A DNA stretch of 63,500 nucleotides, taken from assembly GCA_934098555.1 (NCBI GenBank), contig CAKOOQ010000002.1:1-63500 (forward strand), written 5' to 3'. The notes beneath the pieces were generated by a model. It ran no database searches. It was not told the origin of the DNA and worked only from the letters and a program-made list of their open reading frames with translations. The translations under genes and the position numbers were made by a program. The stretch comes from an uncultured Bacilli bacterium (GTDB lineage: Bacteria > Bacillota_I > Bacilli_A > RF39 > UBA660). Positions 16,975-24,469 of this stretch are shown piece after piece; the first letter of the stretch is position 1, and the number at the start of each line of letters is the position of its first letter.

Positions 16975-17769
16975 ATGAACAGATTAAACGAATTATTACA
17001 AGAATTAGGAATTTCCAAAGTGCGATTGGCTAAATATTTAGGTGTATCAAGACAGATGGTTTATAATTATCTTGAACTTGATGACATTAATAAATGGCCT
17101 AAAGAAAAGAAAATTTTGCTTTACCGTTTACTAGATATTAATGATGATAAAAATCAATCTATTGATTCCATAAAAGTAACAACCGATTATCTTATGAGTG
17201 TTGAAAATAGATTAAATACCGGTGTTAAAGGAACTACCAATATTTCTAACTATTTTGACTTAAAGAATTTAAATAAAGAATCTCAAATTCTTATCACCAA
17301 CATTTTAAATTTACTAAGAGAAAGGTTAGGGGATGATAAGAAAAAACAAGAAAATTATTATGCCTTTTTATACCTTTATCATATGCTTCAATCTATGGAC
17401 AATGTTCCTGAAATAAAATATATTTTTGGATATATGTCAAAGGCTACGGGATTCACAAATCCGGAAGAATTTAAGTTTAATGAAGATAGACAATTTATCT
17501 TTGAAGGAATTTTGTACTCTGCCCTAACGCTTTATAACAATGGGGGAGCCTCACGTAGCAAACTTGCCCTATCGCATAAACGGTTTGTTCAAGAGATAGA
17601 AAAACAAAATGAAGAAAAATTAAGTCGTACCCAACAATTATTTACTTTGAGAACACAAGCTTTAAAGGAATTAGGCTATACAGAGATGAATGAATCTAAT
17701 GCCTCAGAAATTATAGAAAAAATTGCCGAAATTGAATCACGTGGTTCAATTATGAATGCTGACGAATAA
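16975..17769 (+). CDS. XRE-type HTH transcriptional regulator
   Basis: A 264-aa protein with an N-terminal Cro/C1-type helix-turn-helix (LNELLQELGISKVRLAKYLG, VSRQMVYNYLE) and a long helical C-terminal region (about residues 75-264) of unknown function. Its codon use resembles host genes rather than the AT-rich island to the left, so I read it as a resident chromosomal gene. A palindrome overlapping its promoter suggests autoregulation. It ends at a terminator and is the last gene before the dif-like site. Confidence 0.75.
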   Translation: MNRLNELLQELGISKVRLAKYLGVSRQMVYNYLELDDINKWPKEKKILLYRLLDINDDKNQSIDSIKVTTDYLMSVENRLNTGVKGTTNISNYFDLKNLNKESQILITNILNLLRERLGDDKKKQENYYAFLYLYHMLQSMDNVPEIKYIFGYMSKATGFTNPEEFKFNEDRQFIFEGILYSALTLYNNGGASRSKLALSHKRFVQEIEKQNEEKLSRTQQLFTLRTQALKELGYTEMNESNASEIIEKIAEIESRGSIMNADE

Positions 17770-17795
17770 TATCTATTTTTATAGATATTTTTATT
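17768..17795 (+). terminator. Terminator of the XRE gene
   Basis: AATATCTA/TAGATATT stem (17768-17775 with 17782-17789) followed by T-rich sequence. The 244 bases from 17796 to 18039 hold no recognisable gene. Confidence 0.7.
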
Positions 17796-18025
17796 TTAAA
17801 ACTTGCAACGAGATGATGGATTGTTCATCTTTTAAAATTTCGATGCAAATGAGATGCTTGTCAAAAATCATATTTTTATCAAAAAAGTTTAAATATTATT
17901 TTAACAAACAAGAAATTTTATAATATGTTATATGATATACAATATATAATTGTATTCAGCATATTATTAATACGATAAAATATGCTAAAATTTCTATTAT
18001 TTTTATTATAATCTAATAAATATAA

Positions 18026-18053
18026 AAGTTGCATAATATATATTATGTTAACC
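18026..18053 (+). other. dif-like XerC/XerD site (chromosomal, at attL)
   Basis: Reads AAGTTGCATAA (XerC arm, 18026-18036), TATATA (centre, 18037-18042), TTATGTTAACC (XerD arm, 18043-18053). Compared with the Bacillus subtilis dif site as I recall it, the centre is identical and the XerD arm differs at two positions; the XerC arm is weaker. Host genes converge on it, as expected at the terminus. Confidence 0.75.
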
Positions 18054-18068
18054 GTGATATTTTAAATT
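18040..18068 (+). repeat. Left attachment repeat (attL)
   Basis: A 29-bp sequence (starting ATATTATGTTAACCGTGATA) is repeated exactly at 26124-26152. It contains the XerD arm of the dif-like site plus 15 bp further right. The two copies bound an 8084-bp unit. Confidence 0.9.
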
Positions 18069-18346
18069 AAATGCAGTTCGCTATACTGCTCTTGTTCTCT
18101 TTTTTTATAGATTTCTAAAAGTTCGATACGTTGTTTTATTAATTCTTTATAAAACATAAGTTCTTTCATAGAATAACACGACAACATTGCATAGCGTTTG
18201 TAATATTCATGATGACCATAAACCTTACAAAAATTATAAGCGCATACTAACAAATCATATCGATTTTTTAAATAAGTTAAATTATTACAAGAACTAACTT
18301 CTTTTACAAACTTCTTTTCATTTTCAGATAAACCTTTATACATCAT
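18062..18346 (-). CDS. Hypothetical phage protein downstream of Rep
   Basis: A 94-aa, Tyr- and Lys-rich helical protein overlapping the end of rep by 11 bases, so translationally coupled to it. No membrane segment. It has no recognised family. Its stop codon lies inside the left attachment repeat, which means the same stop is kept in both the integrated and circular forms. A replication accessory or copy-control role is possible from position alone. Confidence 0.65.
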   Translation of the reverse strand: MMYKGLSENEKKFVKEVSSCNNLTYLKNRYDLLVCAYNFCKVYGHHEYYKRYAMLSCYSMKELMFYKELIKQRIELLEIYKKREQEQYSELHLI

Positions 18347-18917
18347 AGTAAGACATTACCCTTTCATACGGCTCATTATGTTTTTGCAAAGCCCTTATAA
18401 ATGTCACAGTCGAACGTCTATAAATATCATACAAACCATTTAAAGCCACATACCTAACAAAATCTTGTTCATCTAAGTAACCAACAAAACTATCAATGTA
18501 ATCCAACAATTCTAAAACCTTTTCACTCTCATCTTTACCGGAATTTTTAATATAATTTTTTAACTTTTGTTTGAGACTACCCTGCACATTTCTAACGTCA
18601 TATTGATACTTATCAGGTTCATTATAATGAATCAAATAAAGTAAACTACGTTCTAAACTTCGACATTTTTGTATATAATTAATTTCAATACCTAAATCTT
18701 TAGCTAAAGCCGAATTCCATACTGGATTATTAAAACGGATAACAACATGTGTATGAACTTTTTTTAGATTTCCATCTTCATCTAAATCACTATCATGATT
18801 AATCGAAGCATAATCGTATGAACGTTTTACAATCTCAATTGCTTCTTTATGGCTTTCGTCCTCATTTGGATAAAGTAACAAGCAAAACTTTCTATCTCTA
18901 AACTTTTCAATAGCCAA
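18336..18917 (-). CDS. rep: Rolling-circle replication initiator, Rep_2/RepB family
   Basis: A 193-aa HUH endonuclease expected to nick the phage origin and start rolling-circle replication. The N-terminus (AIEKFRDRKFCLLLYPNED) resembles RepB of plasmid pMV158; the metal-binding HUH motif is HTHVVIRF, and the tyrosine motif is SLLYLIHYNEPDKYQYD, where the first Tyr is the likely nucleophile. I chose a TTG start at 18917 because GGGGAGGG lies upstream; the more distal in-frame TTG at 18965 has no such site and runs through the direct repeats. The matching origin hairpin lies about 110 bp upstream. Confidence 0.85.
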   Translation of the reverse strand: MAIEKFRDRKFCLLLYPNEDESHKEAIEIVKRSYDYASINHDSDLDEDGNLKKVHTHVVIRFNNPVWNSALAKDLGIEINYIQKCRSLERSLLYLIHYNEPDKYQYDVRNVQGSLKQKLKNYIKNSGKDESEKVLELLDYIDSFVGYLDEQDFVRYVALNGLYDIYRRSTVTFIRALQKHNEPYERVMSYYDV

Positions 18918-18936
18918 ACTATCACCCTCCCCTATT

Positions 18937-19027
18937 TTGACACAAATTTTTTTAAATTGACACAATGGTATGTGTCAGAAAAAAGCCTTTATTTATCGTA
19001 CTTAATAGACCTTTGACACATGACACA
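18937..19027 (+). repeat. TGACACA iterons upstream of rep
   Basis: TTGACACA occurs at 18937-18944, 18957-18964 and 19013-19020, TGACACA at 19021-19027, and the inverted TGTGTCA at 18971-18977. They sit between rep and the origin hairpin and probably form the Rep binding site and/or operator. Confidence 0.75.
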
Positions 19028-19028
19028 C

Positions 19029-19058
19029 AGATTGCTATTAGTCGTAGTATAGCAATCT
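19029..19058 (-). other. Predicted double-strand origin (nick hairpin)
   Basis: A perfect 10-bp hairpin AGATTGCTAT/ATAGCAATCT. On the minus strand the apex reads TACTACGAC, the same as the nick region of pMV158-family plasmids (TACTACG/AC). The predicted nick is between the bases complementary to 19043 and 19042. It is adjacent to the iterons and to rep, as in those plasmids. Confidence 0.8.
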
Positions 19059-19436
19059 ATAATTTATAATCTTTTATATTATAATATTTATATTATTAAA
19101 TTACTTATATATTAAATAATTTAATTTTTTAGCTGGTTAGGTGCGAAAGCACGATTATAACATCAAAAAGAGATAATTATAAAAACAGTTCATTAAAATT
19201 TTTTTGATATTGCTTTTTGTAACAAGATAGATACTCTTTTTAATGTTAAAAAATTATACTTGCTTCCACTTCGTCAAGGCTATTGCAGTTATCAAGCAGA
19301 ATATCAACGAAGCAGCAAAACCTTGACAAAGATACGAATTTCTTTCAAATAAGTTTTTAAAAAATGGATTAAGTTCTATTAAATTAATAACCAGCTTAAA
19401 AAATCATAAAGATTGCTATTTTGTTGTATATAAAAA
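19059..19436. other. Phage non-coding region with several inverted repeats
   Basis: No gene visible. It contains a GTGC-gaaa-GCAC hairpin (about 19140-19153), TGCTTC (19261-19266) matching GAAGCA (19309-19314), and GTCAAGG (19273-19279) matching CCTTGAC (19321-19327). The last two pairs cross, so alternative folds are possible. A single-strand origin or packaging signal would be expected around here in a filamentous phage. Confidence 0.4.
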
Positions 19437-19709
19437 CTAGCTTGCATTAATTGGCAATTTTCGAATAATCCACATCGAAAAATGATAAATATGATCAAAA
19501 TTCGCGGCTAAAATTACTAAAGGAACTAGCGTTTTAATCGTCGAAATACGAACAAAAAAACCTAATAAATCCAAATGATCAAAAATAAGATTAACAAAAC
19601 CGTTAAGACTTGTTAAAATTGAAACATCTAGTTGAGGTAAACTTGGCAACACAGCAAAAATCAAATCAACTAATAATTTAGCTAAATCTAATATAAAAGT
19701 TGTAACCAT
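19437..19709 (-). CDS. pVI-like minor virion/membrane protein
   Basis: A 90-aa hydrophobic protein with two or more membrane helices (about 1-28 and 45-75) and a short basic tail. It follows the large adsorption protein with a 5-bp gap. In Ff-type inoviruses the gene after gene III is gene VI, a small hydrophobic protein that caps the virion and anchors pIII; position and size fit. The ATG at 19709 (MVTTFIL) is taken as the start; the assignment is by position, not sequence. Confidence 0.65.
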   Translation of the reverse strand: MVTTFILDLAKLLVDLIFAVLPSLPQLDVSILTSLNGFVNLIFDHLDLLGFFVRISTIKTLVPLVILAANFDHIYHFSMWIIRKLPINAS

Positions 19710-19714
19710 CACTA

Positions 19715-21499
19715 TCAAACCTTCTTTCGATTTCTATATTCACGATGAGTTTTATGGGCTGTAACAGATTGATGAACTTGATTATTATCATCAATTGTAT
19801 AATTTTGACTAGCTGATAAAATATCCGTTTCAAACGTATCATTATTACCAAAAACACGATTATAAATATTAGAACAATAATTAAAAAAACTTAACATCAG
19901 CAAAGCATCTACACACATCAAATAAATATCATGCATATTTTTAATATTACTATCATTTAACAAACTAGCTAAATCAAACGAGCCGGCCGAAATGATTGTT
20001 CCGTCAAAATTAGCAACTTTAAAATCAGGCCACGAAATCACATAAGAACCAGTATCCGTCAACTCGGTAAATCTTTCTAAAAATGTAATTATCCAAGTAA
20101 AAGGATAACTTAAAAAGCCAAATTGATTAGTTAAACTCTCATTCACGCCTTTAAACCAGTTCGAAAGGTCCTCTTTTGAAGGAACAAACAAAGACCTCAA
20201 CATATTGCGAAAATTAGACCAAAAATCCTCTGTACTTTTTTTAAAAGAATCAAAAAAGTTAGAAATTGTGTCTGCAACAACCTCATTCGAAGACTTTGAA
20301 GTAAAATTATAAGTTGCCTTAGCAACATTACCATTTGAATCAACAATTCTAAAATATAAAGTATGTTTACCAAAATTAACATTACTAAACGTATAATGAT
20401 TCGTTGGAATATCAATCCAAGAACCATCGTCAAGTTTCAAATAGTATTTTTCAATTTTACCAGACATGGCATAACTATCACGTAAATCGACATAAATATT
20501 ACTATCATTATAAGAAACAATATAACGTAAAACCGGTAACAAAGATGTTTTAACATCAACATTAAAAGTTGAAAGAGGTGTATTTGAACCGTCTTTATAA
20601 ACGGCTTTTGCTGTACCAGAATAAGAACCATTACTAAAACCGGTTAGCGTTACAGATTTCTCAGTCGTATAAACATAATCATAGCTACCCAATGTATAAT
20701 AATATCCAACAACGTTATCCTCATCTGTAGCATTAAAATTTAATGTGATATCCGAACCACTAACCGAACTTGTTACATTTAAAAGACCTAAGTTATCACT
20801 TTCATAATTAATATCTGATGAAAGATATAAATAATATATATTTTCAATATAATCCGTTGCAGAATCCGTTTGAGCATATGCTTTATTATCTAAATCAACA
20901 AACAAACTAAAGAATTCAATATATTTTTTAGGAACACGACAACTAATCACAGCACTCGGAAAATCAGAATTGGAGCTTGTTGTTAAACAATCATATGGCT
21001 TATATGTTTCGTTATTTGCATCACCAAACCTCGATTGCACACTAAAATGTAATCTATTAAAAATTTGATAGCTTTCAAAAATACCGGCTTGTATTTCATT
21101 ATTTTTTGCTGAAGCATACATTCTAAAATATAAAGTATAAAAATTATTATCATTTGAAAGTATTCCTTGATTAAAAAAATTTTCATAAGAAAAACGATAA
21201 GAATTTGTTGTTAAATAATAATCTGTTAACTCATTTGCTTTTACATAAACAGGAATACGATAACCTGTAAAATTTGGATACAAATTACTTATTTTTTTAT
21301 CATTTAAATAATCAAGTTTCAAATAATCAAGGTTAGAATAATTAAAGTTTTGATAAGTATCAGAATTATTAAACCTATAATAAAGATATTTAGGTCTTAT
21401 CTGAACAGGAGTTAAAGCATTAACATGAGTAATATCAAAAAATAAAGTTACGACACTCAATGTTGCAAATATAAAAATCGTTTCTAATATTCTTTTCAT
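19715..21499 (-). CDS. pIII-like adsorption/minor coat protein
   Basis: A 594-aa exported protein: signal peptide (about residues 1-28), a long extracellular beta-rich part, two Ig-like segments (around 235-320 and 320-405, e.g. SVTLTGFSNGSYSGTAKAVY and KHTLYFRIVDSNGNVAKATY-type strands), an amphipathic middle region and hydrophobic stretches near 465-485 and 530-550. AGGAGG precedes the start. In inoviruses the pIII protein binds the host receptor and releases the virion. The organism has type IV pilus genes nearby (pilin, PilC, prepilin peptidase), a common inovirus receptor, but the receptor here is unknown. Confidence 0.75.
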   Translation of the reverse strand: MKRILETIFIFATLSVVTLFFDITHVNALTPVQIRPKYLYYRFNNSDTYQNFNYSNLDYLKLDYLNDKKISNLYPNFTGYRIPVYVKANELTDYYLTTNSYRFSYENFFNQGILSNDNNFYTLYFRMYASAKNNEIQAGIFESYQIFNRLHFSVQSRFGDANNETYKPYDCLTTSSNSDFPSAVISCRVPKKYIEFFSLFVDLDNKAYAQTDSATDYIENIYYLYLSSDINYESDNLGLLNVTSSVSGSDITLNFNATDEDNVVGYYYTLGSYDYVYTTEKSVTLTGFSNGSYSGTAKAVYKDGSNTPLSTFNVDVKTSLLPVLRYIVSYNDSNIYVDLRDSYAMSGKIEKYYLKLDDGSWIDIPTNHYTFSNVNFGKHTLYFRIVDSNGNVAKATYNFTSKSSNEVVADTISNFFDSFKKSTEDFWSNFRNMLRSLFVPSKEDLSNWFKGVNESLTNQFGFLSYPFTWIITFLERFTELTDTGSYVISWPDFKVANFDGTIISAGSFDLASLLNDSNIKNMHDIYLMCVDALLMLSFFNYCSNIYNRVFGNNDTFETDILSASQNYTIDDNNQVHQSVTAHKTHREYRNRKKV

Positions 21500-21502
21500 A
21501 CT

Positions 21503-22069
21503 CTACCTCCTTCTTTTAAACTCAATAGCTAAAAATATTAATAAAATAGCTATAGTAATCATTAAAAAATATGGTTTTAATTCATCTAATGTTAAACCAT
21601 TTGTTGAAGCGTTTGTATCGTTTGATGAATTATCATTAACTTTTTTATCGTGATAATTTGTTACGTATGAACCATTAAAACTCAAATTAGACCAACCAGA
21701 CGTGCTTTTATAAGTAGAATAAATACCTAATGAATCTTGCTCAAAAATATAACACTGCGCGGTCAAATGACCGTTAAATGAAGAACGATTAACACTAAAA
21801 GAAGAACCAGAACCAGTTTTATGATTGGTAGATGTAATAGCATCATCATTTAAAAAACATAAACGTAATTGTTTATCAGATTCAAGAACAGTACGACCTA
21901 TAACATAATAATCTAAAAATGAAGAATACGAAAACCAAAGTTCCCTTTTAGCAAACGTCTCAACATAATCGGGTACATCGTAAAACTTAAAAGTAGATGC
22001 ACTAACAGAAATTGTTTGAAGTGATAAAGATATAATCATAATGGATAAAAAATAAATAATCTTACGCAT
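21503..22069 (-). CDS. Exported phage structural protein with C-terminal anchor
   Basis: A 188-aa protein with an N-terminal signal peptide (MRKIIYFLSIMIISLSLQT ... VSA), a beta-rich body with several Cys, a Ser/Asn-rich linker (NDNSSNDTNASTNG) and a C-terminal membrane helix ending in EFKRRR. It stops three bases before the large adsorption gene and is therefore co-expressed with it. The ATG at 22069 is preferred over an in-frame upstream start because the signal peptide begins there. A second minor coat or adsorption component is likely. Confidence 0.65.
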   Translation of the reverse strand: MRKIIYFLSIMIISLSLQTISVSASTFKFYDVPDYVETFAKRELWFSYSSFLDYYVIGRTVLESDKQLRLCFLNDDAITSTNHKTGSGSSFSVNRSSFNGHLTAQCYIFEQDSLGIYSTYKSTSGWSNLSFNGSYVTNYHDKKVNDNSSNDTNASTNGLTLDELKPYFLMITIAILLIFLAIEFKRRR

Positions 22070-22073
22070 ATTA

Positions 22074-22226
22074 TCACAATACTTTCTTTTTATTACCACC
22101 GATAAAGTCAAGCATTAAATTAATTAATCTGTTAGCAATTTCAAAAACTAAATAAATTGGAAAAGCTACAACAAGTAAAGAAGCAATGCAATTAACAATA
22201 ACTTGGTAATCAACGTTTACTATCAT
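22074..22226 (-). CDS. Small phage membrane protein (50 aa)
   Basis: A 50-aa protein starting MIVNVDYQVIVNCIASLL with one long hydrophobic helix (about 7-29) and a basic tail GGNKKKVL. It overlaps the end of the Zot gene by 17 bases and ends just before the next exported protein. Size and topology suit a pVII/pIX-type minor coat protein or an assembly-pore helper. Confidence 0.6.
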   Translation of the reverse strand: MIVNVDYQVIVNCIASLLVVAFPIYLVFEIANRLINLMLDFIGGNKKKVL

Positions 22227-22935
22227 AAATATCAACACCTTTACTTTCAATTTTTAAATTTTTGTTTTCAATAACTTTATAAGTATCAAACCTTTTAAAC
22301 GACAAAGGATTTTTAAAGTATCTAAATACCCTTTTGACGGTACCTTTTAAATTCGTTCCAGTACTCTCTTCACCGTCAATACTATTTCGGTCGATAAGAC
22401 TATTTTTTTGTAAAAAACCAAATAGCTTTTTTTCACAATAAATTACAACATCAAATTGCTCACGTAACTGTTTGGCCATCCGGCCAAACACTTGACTCGT
22501 AGCAACAATATGAATACGTTGTTTACGTTGTTGAGCTATTTGAGTCATAACATCCATATCAATATTTTTGCTACCTAATGAATTAAAATAAAGTTGAATC
22601 TCATCGATTAAAAAGATAACTCCTTGTTTACCATTTTTATACTTCGTTAAATCCTTTGCTTCTTGAAATAAAAATACTCGTTCATTATCAAAAGGATAAT
22701 CTGTTAGTTCTAAATTCGTAACAATTTTACAATTAGGATACAACTTTAACAATTTATATACATAATTTACAGCTGATAAAGTTTTACCAGAACCTTGAGG
22801 CCCACAAAAAATACAAAGGCCATCAGGTCGAAAGTAATCAGGATTTTCTCTATAAAAATCACGTTGATACTTAAGTTGTTTAAAAATATTTAAAGGCCCT
22901 AGCTTTTCTTTTAAAGCATAAGCACTAACCGCCAT
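22210..22935 (-). CDS. zot: Zot/pI-type phage assembly ATPase
   Basis: A 241-aa P-loop ATPase, the hallmark inovirus gene, which drives virion extrusion. Walker A is CGPQGSGKT (about residue 45) and Walker B VIFLIDEIQLYFNS, followed by IAQQRKQRIHIVATSQ. AGGTGAT lies upstream of the ATG. Unlike pI of phage Ff or classical Zot, I see no transmembrane helix in the C-terminal part, so membrane attachment may be supplied by one of the small one-helix proteins encoded on either side. Fits the Firmicutes-type inoviruses, which need no outer-membrane secretin. Confidence 0.88.
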   Translation of the reverse strand: MAVSAYALKEKLGPLNIFKQLKYQRDFYRENPDYFRPDGLCIFCGPQGSGKTLSAVNYVYKLLKLYPNCKIVTNLELTDYPFDNERVFLFQEAKDLTKYKNGKQGVIFLIDEIQLYFNSLGSKNIDMDVMTQIAQQRKQRIHIVATSQVFGRMAKQLREQFDVVIYCEKKLFGFLQKNSLIDRNSIDGEESTGTNLKGTVKRVFRYFKNPLSFKRFDTYKVIENKNLKIESKGVDIYDSKR

Positions 22936-22943
22936 AAAATCAC

Positions 22944-23045
22944 CTACTTATTTTTATGAAAAATTTTATTCCAAGCCCAATTAAAAAACTTGTATATTAA
23001 AAATACTAAAAAGAAACTTAACAGGCTACTCATAACATCATTCAT
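22944..23045 (-). CDS. 33-aa one-helix phage protein (pVII/pIX-like)
   Basis: A 33-aa peptide starting MNDVMSSLLSFFLVFLIYKF with one membrane helix and a basic C-terminus (FHKNK). It overlaps the preceding gene by eight bases and ends eight bases before the Zot start. Its size matches the Ff minor coat proteins pVII (33 aa) and pIX (32 aa). Confidence 0.65.
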   Translation of the reverse strand: MNDVMSSLLSFFLVFLIYKFFNWAWNKIFHKNK

Positions 23046-23232
23046 CTTTTTGCTCCTCTCTTTTCTCATCAATTTTCTTACTTAAATTTTTAAGCAATGC
23101 TTTTCTTTCTGGTTTACTTAATTTATTAAATTTATGTAGCAAAACATATAAATACTCTAATTGGTCTAAAGTTAAATTATCTAAATTATTCATAATCACT
23201 AAATTTTTAGAAAAAAAGGAATGATAAAACAC
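23038..23232 (-). CDS. Small charged phage protein
   Basis: About 64 aa. The confident part begins at MNNLDNLTLDQLEYLYVLL and ends with a highly charged tail (KKIDEKREEQKDE), suggesting an amphipathic helical protein. The start is uncertain: a GTG at 23232 has AGGAG eight bases upstream, while the ATG at 23193 lacks a clear site. It lies between the coat gene and the 33-aa gene. Function unknown. Confidence 0.55.
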   Translation of the reverse strand: MFYHSFFSKNLVIMNNLDNLTLDQLEYLYVLLHKFNKLSKPERKALLKNLSKKIDEKREEQKDE

Positions 23233-23259
23233 GCATATCACTCCTAATTTTCCAACGTA

Positions 23260-23469
23260 TTATAAACGAATACGTCCAGCCGCAACAGCGCTTGTGAAAG
23301 CATTAACAGCTTTACGAACTCCTAACCAAAGTAAGAAGAAGCCCATACCTACACCAACAACAGAAGCTAAAACATTTAAAACTTGAGCTGTAGTAATAGA
23401 ACTTGTTAGCGCTGTAATGAAAGCAGTAAAATCAATCGTTGTAGGTTGAGTTTCTTGAGATGCTTCCAT
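23260..23469 (-). CDS. Inovirus major coat protein (pVIII-like)
   Basis: A 69-aa protein with the classic filamentous-phage coat layout: an acidic N-terminus (MEASQETQPTTIDF), a small-residue amphipathic stretch, one membrane helix (about 35-53, VLASVVGVGMGFFLLWLGV) and a basic C-terminus (RKAVNAF ... AGRIRL) that would face the DNA. The ribosome binding site AGGAGG, seven bases from the ATG, is among the strongest in the prophage, as expected for the most abundant virion protein. There is no obvious cleavable signal peptide. Confidence 0.85.
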   Translation of the reverse strand: MEASQETQPTTIDFTAFITALTSSITTAQVLNVLASVVGVGMGFFLLWLGVRKAVNAFTSAVAAGRIRL

Positions 23470-23475
23470 AGACAA

Positions 23476-23653
23476 ACCTCCTTTTCATTCTTTTTGTCCT
23501 TTTTTATAAAAAAGGAGCGTCTTACTAAAAGCGGTCAAACAGTAAGATAACAGTTTATAAGCTGCTGGTTTTTAATTTTAAGTATATTAGAATAAAAGAG
23601 TTTATAAGATAAAAATATATATAAATTTTTACTTAAAATCACCGCAAATTTTT
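23476..23653 (-). other. Intergenic region upstream of the coat gene
   Basis: No gene. On the minus strand it contains a CTTACT/AGTAAG hairpin (about 23528-23553) and a TCCTTTTTT/AAAAAAGGA hairpin (about 23498-23517) close to the coat gene. It probably separates early from late genes and may hold the late promoter or a packaging hairpin. Confidence 0.4.
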
Positions 23654-23923
23654 TTAATATCGTTTATTTTTATTTTTTTCAACATAAATATAAACAACTT
23701 TACGACCAAAATGTTTTTTGAACCACAAACGAATACTTCGAAAAAAATATTTAATCTTAGTTTTTAAATTTCTAGAGGGTTTAAGATTGTAATAGCCTAT
23801 ATATTCTTCACCAAAACCATTATAGCTACCAATTTTCAAAGGTATTGAATCTTTATAAGGTTCATAACCAAATCTACATCTATAACAATCATGATTGTAA
23901 CTATAATAAATTAATAATCGCAT
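23654..23923 (-). CDS. Small basic phage protein
   Basis: An 89-aa, strongly basic, Tyr- and Phe-rich protein (RSIRLWFKKHFGRKVV near the end). It overlaps the preceding gene by 23 bases. No recognised family. Basic character would suit nucleic-acid contact or membrane-surface association, but nothing more can be said. Confidence 0.6.
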   Translation of the reverse strand: MRLLIYYSYNHDCYRCRFGYEPYKDSIPLKIGSYNGFGEEYIGYYNLKPSRNLKTKIKYFFRSIRLWFKKHFGRKVVYIYVEKNKNKRY

Positions 23924-24197
23924 TGTTATACTTAATACCAGTAATTTTAGTCTTTGGCTTCATTGGATTCATAGGATTTTCAACGGTTTCAACCATTAAA
24001 GTGCATTCCTTGTTTACCATTTTTTCATCAAGCTTATCAAAAGCAGTAATCGGCAAAAATGCATAAAGTACAATGTATCCTTTTACCTTTTCAGATTTAC
24101 AAGGCTTATCGGTTGCAATATAATCGATTCTTGTATAAGGTTCTTTACCTTTCGGACAACATTTTGTTATCGTTGTCAAATTAACTTTTAATTCCAT
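23901..24197 (-). CDS. Phage early protein, candidate ssDNA-binding protein
   Basis: A 98-aa protein with GGAG upstream of the ATG and alternating beta-strand-like stretches (MELKVNLTTITK, YIVLYAFLPI, CTLMVETVEN). Filamentous phages encode a small OB-fold ssDNA-binding protein (gene V type) in this part of the map, and the length is right. I see no diagnostic motif, so this is a positional guess. Confidence 0.55.
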   Translation of the reverse strand: MELKVNLTTITKCCPKGKEPYTRIDYIATDKPCKSEKVKGYIVLYAFLPITAFDKLDEKMVNKECTLMVETVENPMNPMKPKTKITGIKYNNAIINLL

Positions 24198-24253
24198 TTT
24201 TTACGCTCCTTTTCTATCTTTTGTTTTATGGCACAAAAGCTAAAGCCAAGAAA

Positions 24254-24469
24254 TTACCAGAAACCTCTATTAGGCGAATAAACAACATTATTTACATAAA
24301 CATTCTCTAAATGAAGTTGATTCAAAAGAATATTGAAAAATTTTAAAGCTTGTTCTTTTGTTTTAAAATGAAAAGTTGCGAATGATAAATTACCGTCTAA
24401 AAAATGAATTTTAATAAACCTATCATCTAGCTCCAAAATGTGTAAATAATTATCATTTATAAAATACAT
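24254..24469 (-). CDS. Hypothetical phage early protein
   Basis: A 71-aa protein (MYFINDNYLHILELDDRF at the start) overlapping the end of the upstream 163-aa gene by 13 bases. Soluble, no known motif. It belongs to the early leftward operon. Confidence 0.55.
   Translation of the reverse strand: MYFINDNYLHILELDDRFIKIHFLDGNLSFATFHFKTKEQALKFFNILLNQLHLENVYVNNVVYSPNRGFW

Noticed and set aside
17796..18025. Partial palindromes such as ATAATATGTTATATGATA upstream of attL as a second Xer site
   Set aside because: The spacing and arms do not fit a XerC-centre-XerD layout; AT-rich chance similarity is more likely.
20197..21186. Hydrophobic frames overlapping the large phage adsorption gene
   Set aside because: They are Ile/Leu-rich shadow frames of an AT-rich gene, with no ribosome sites.
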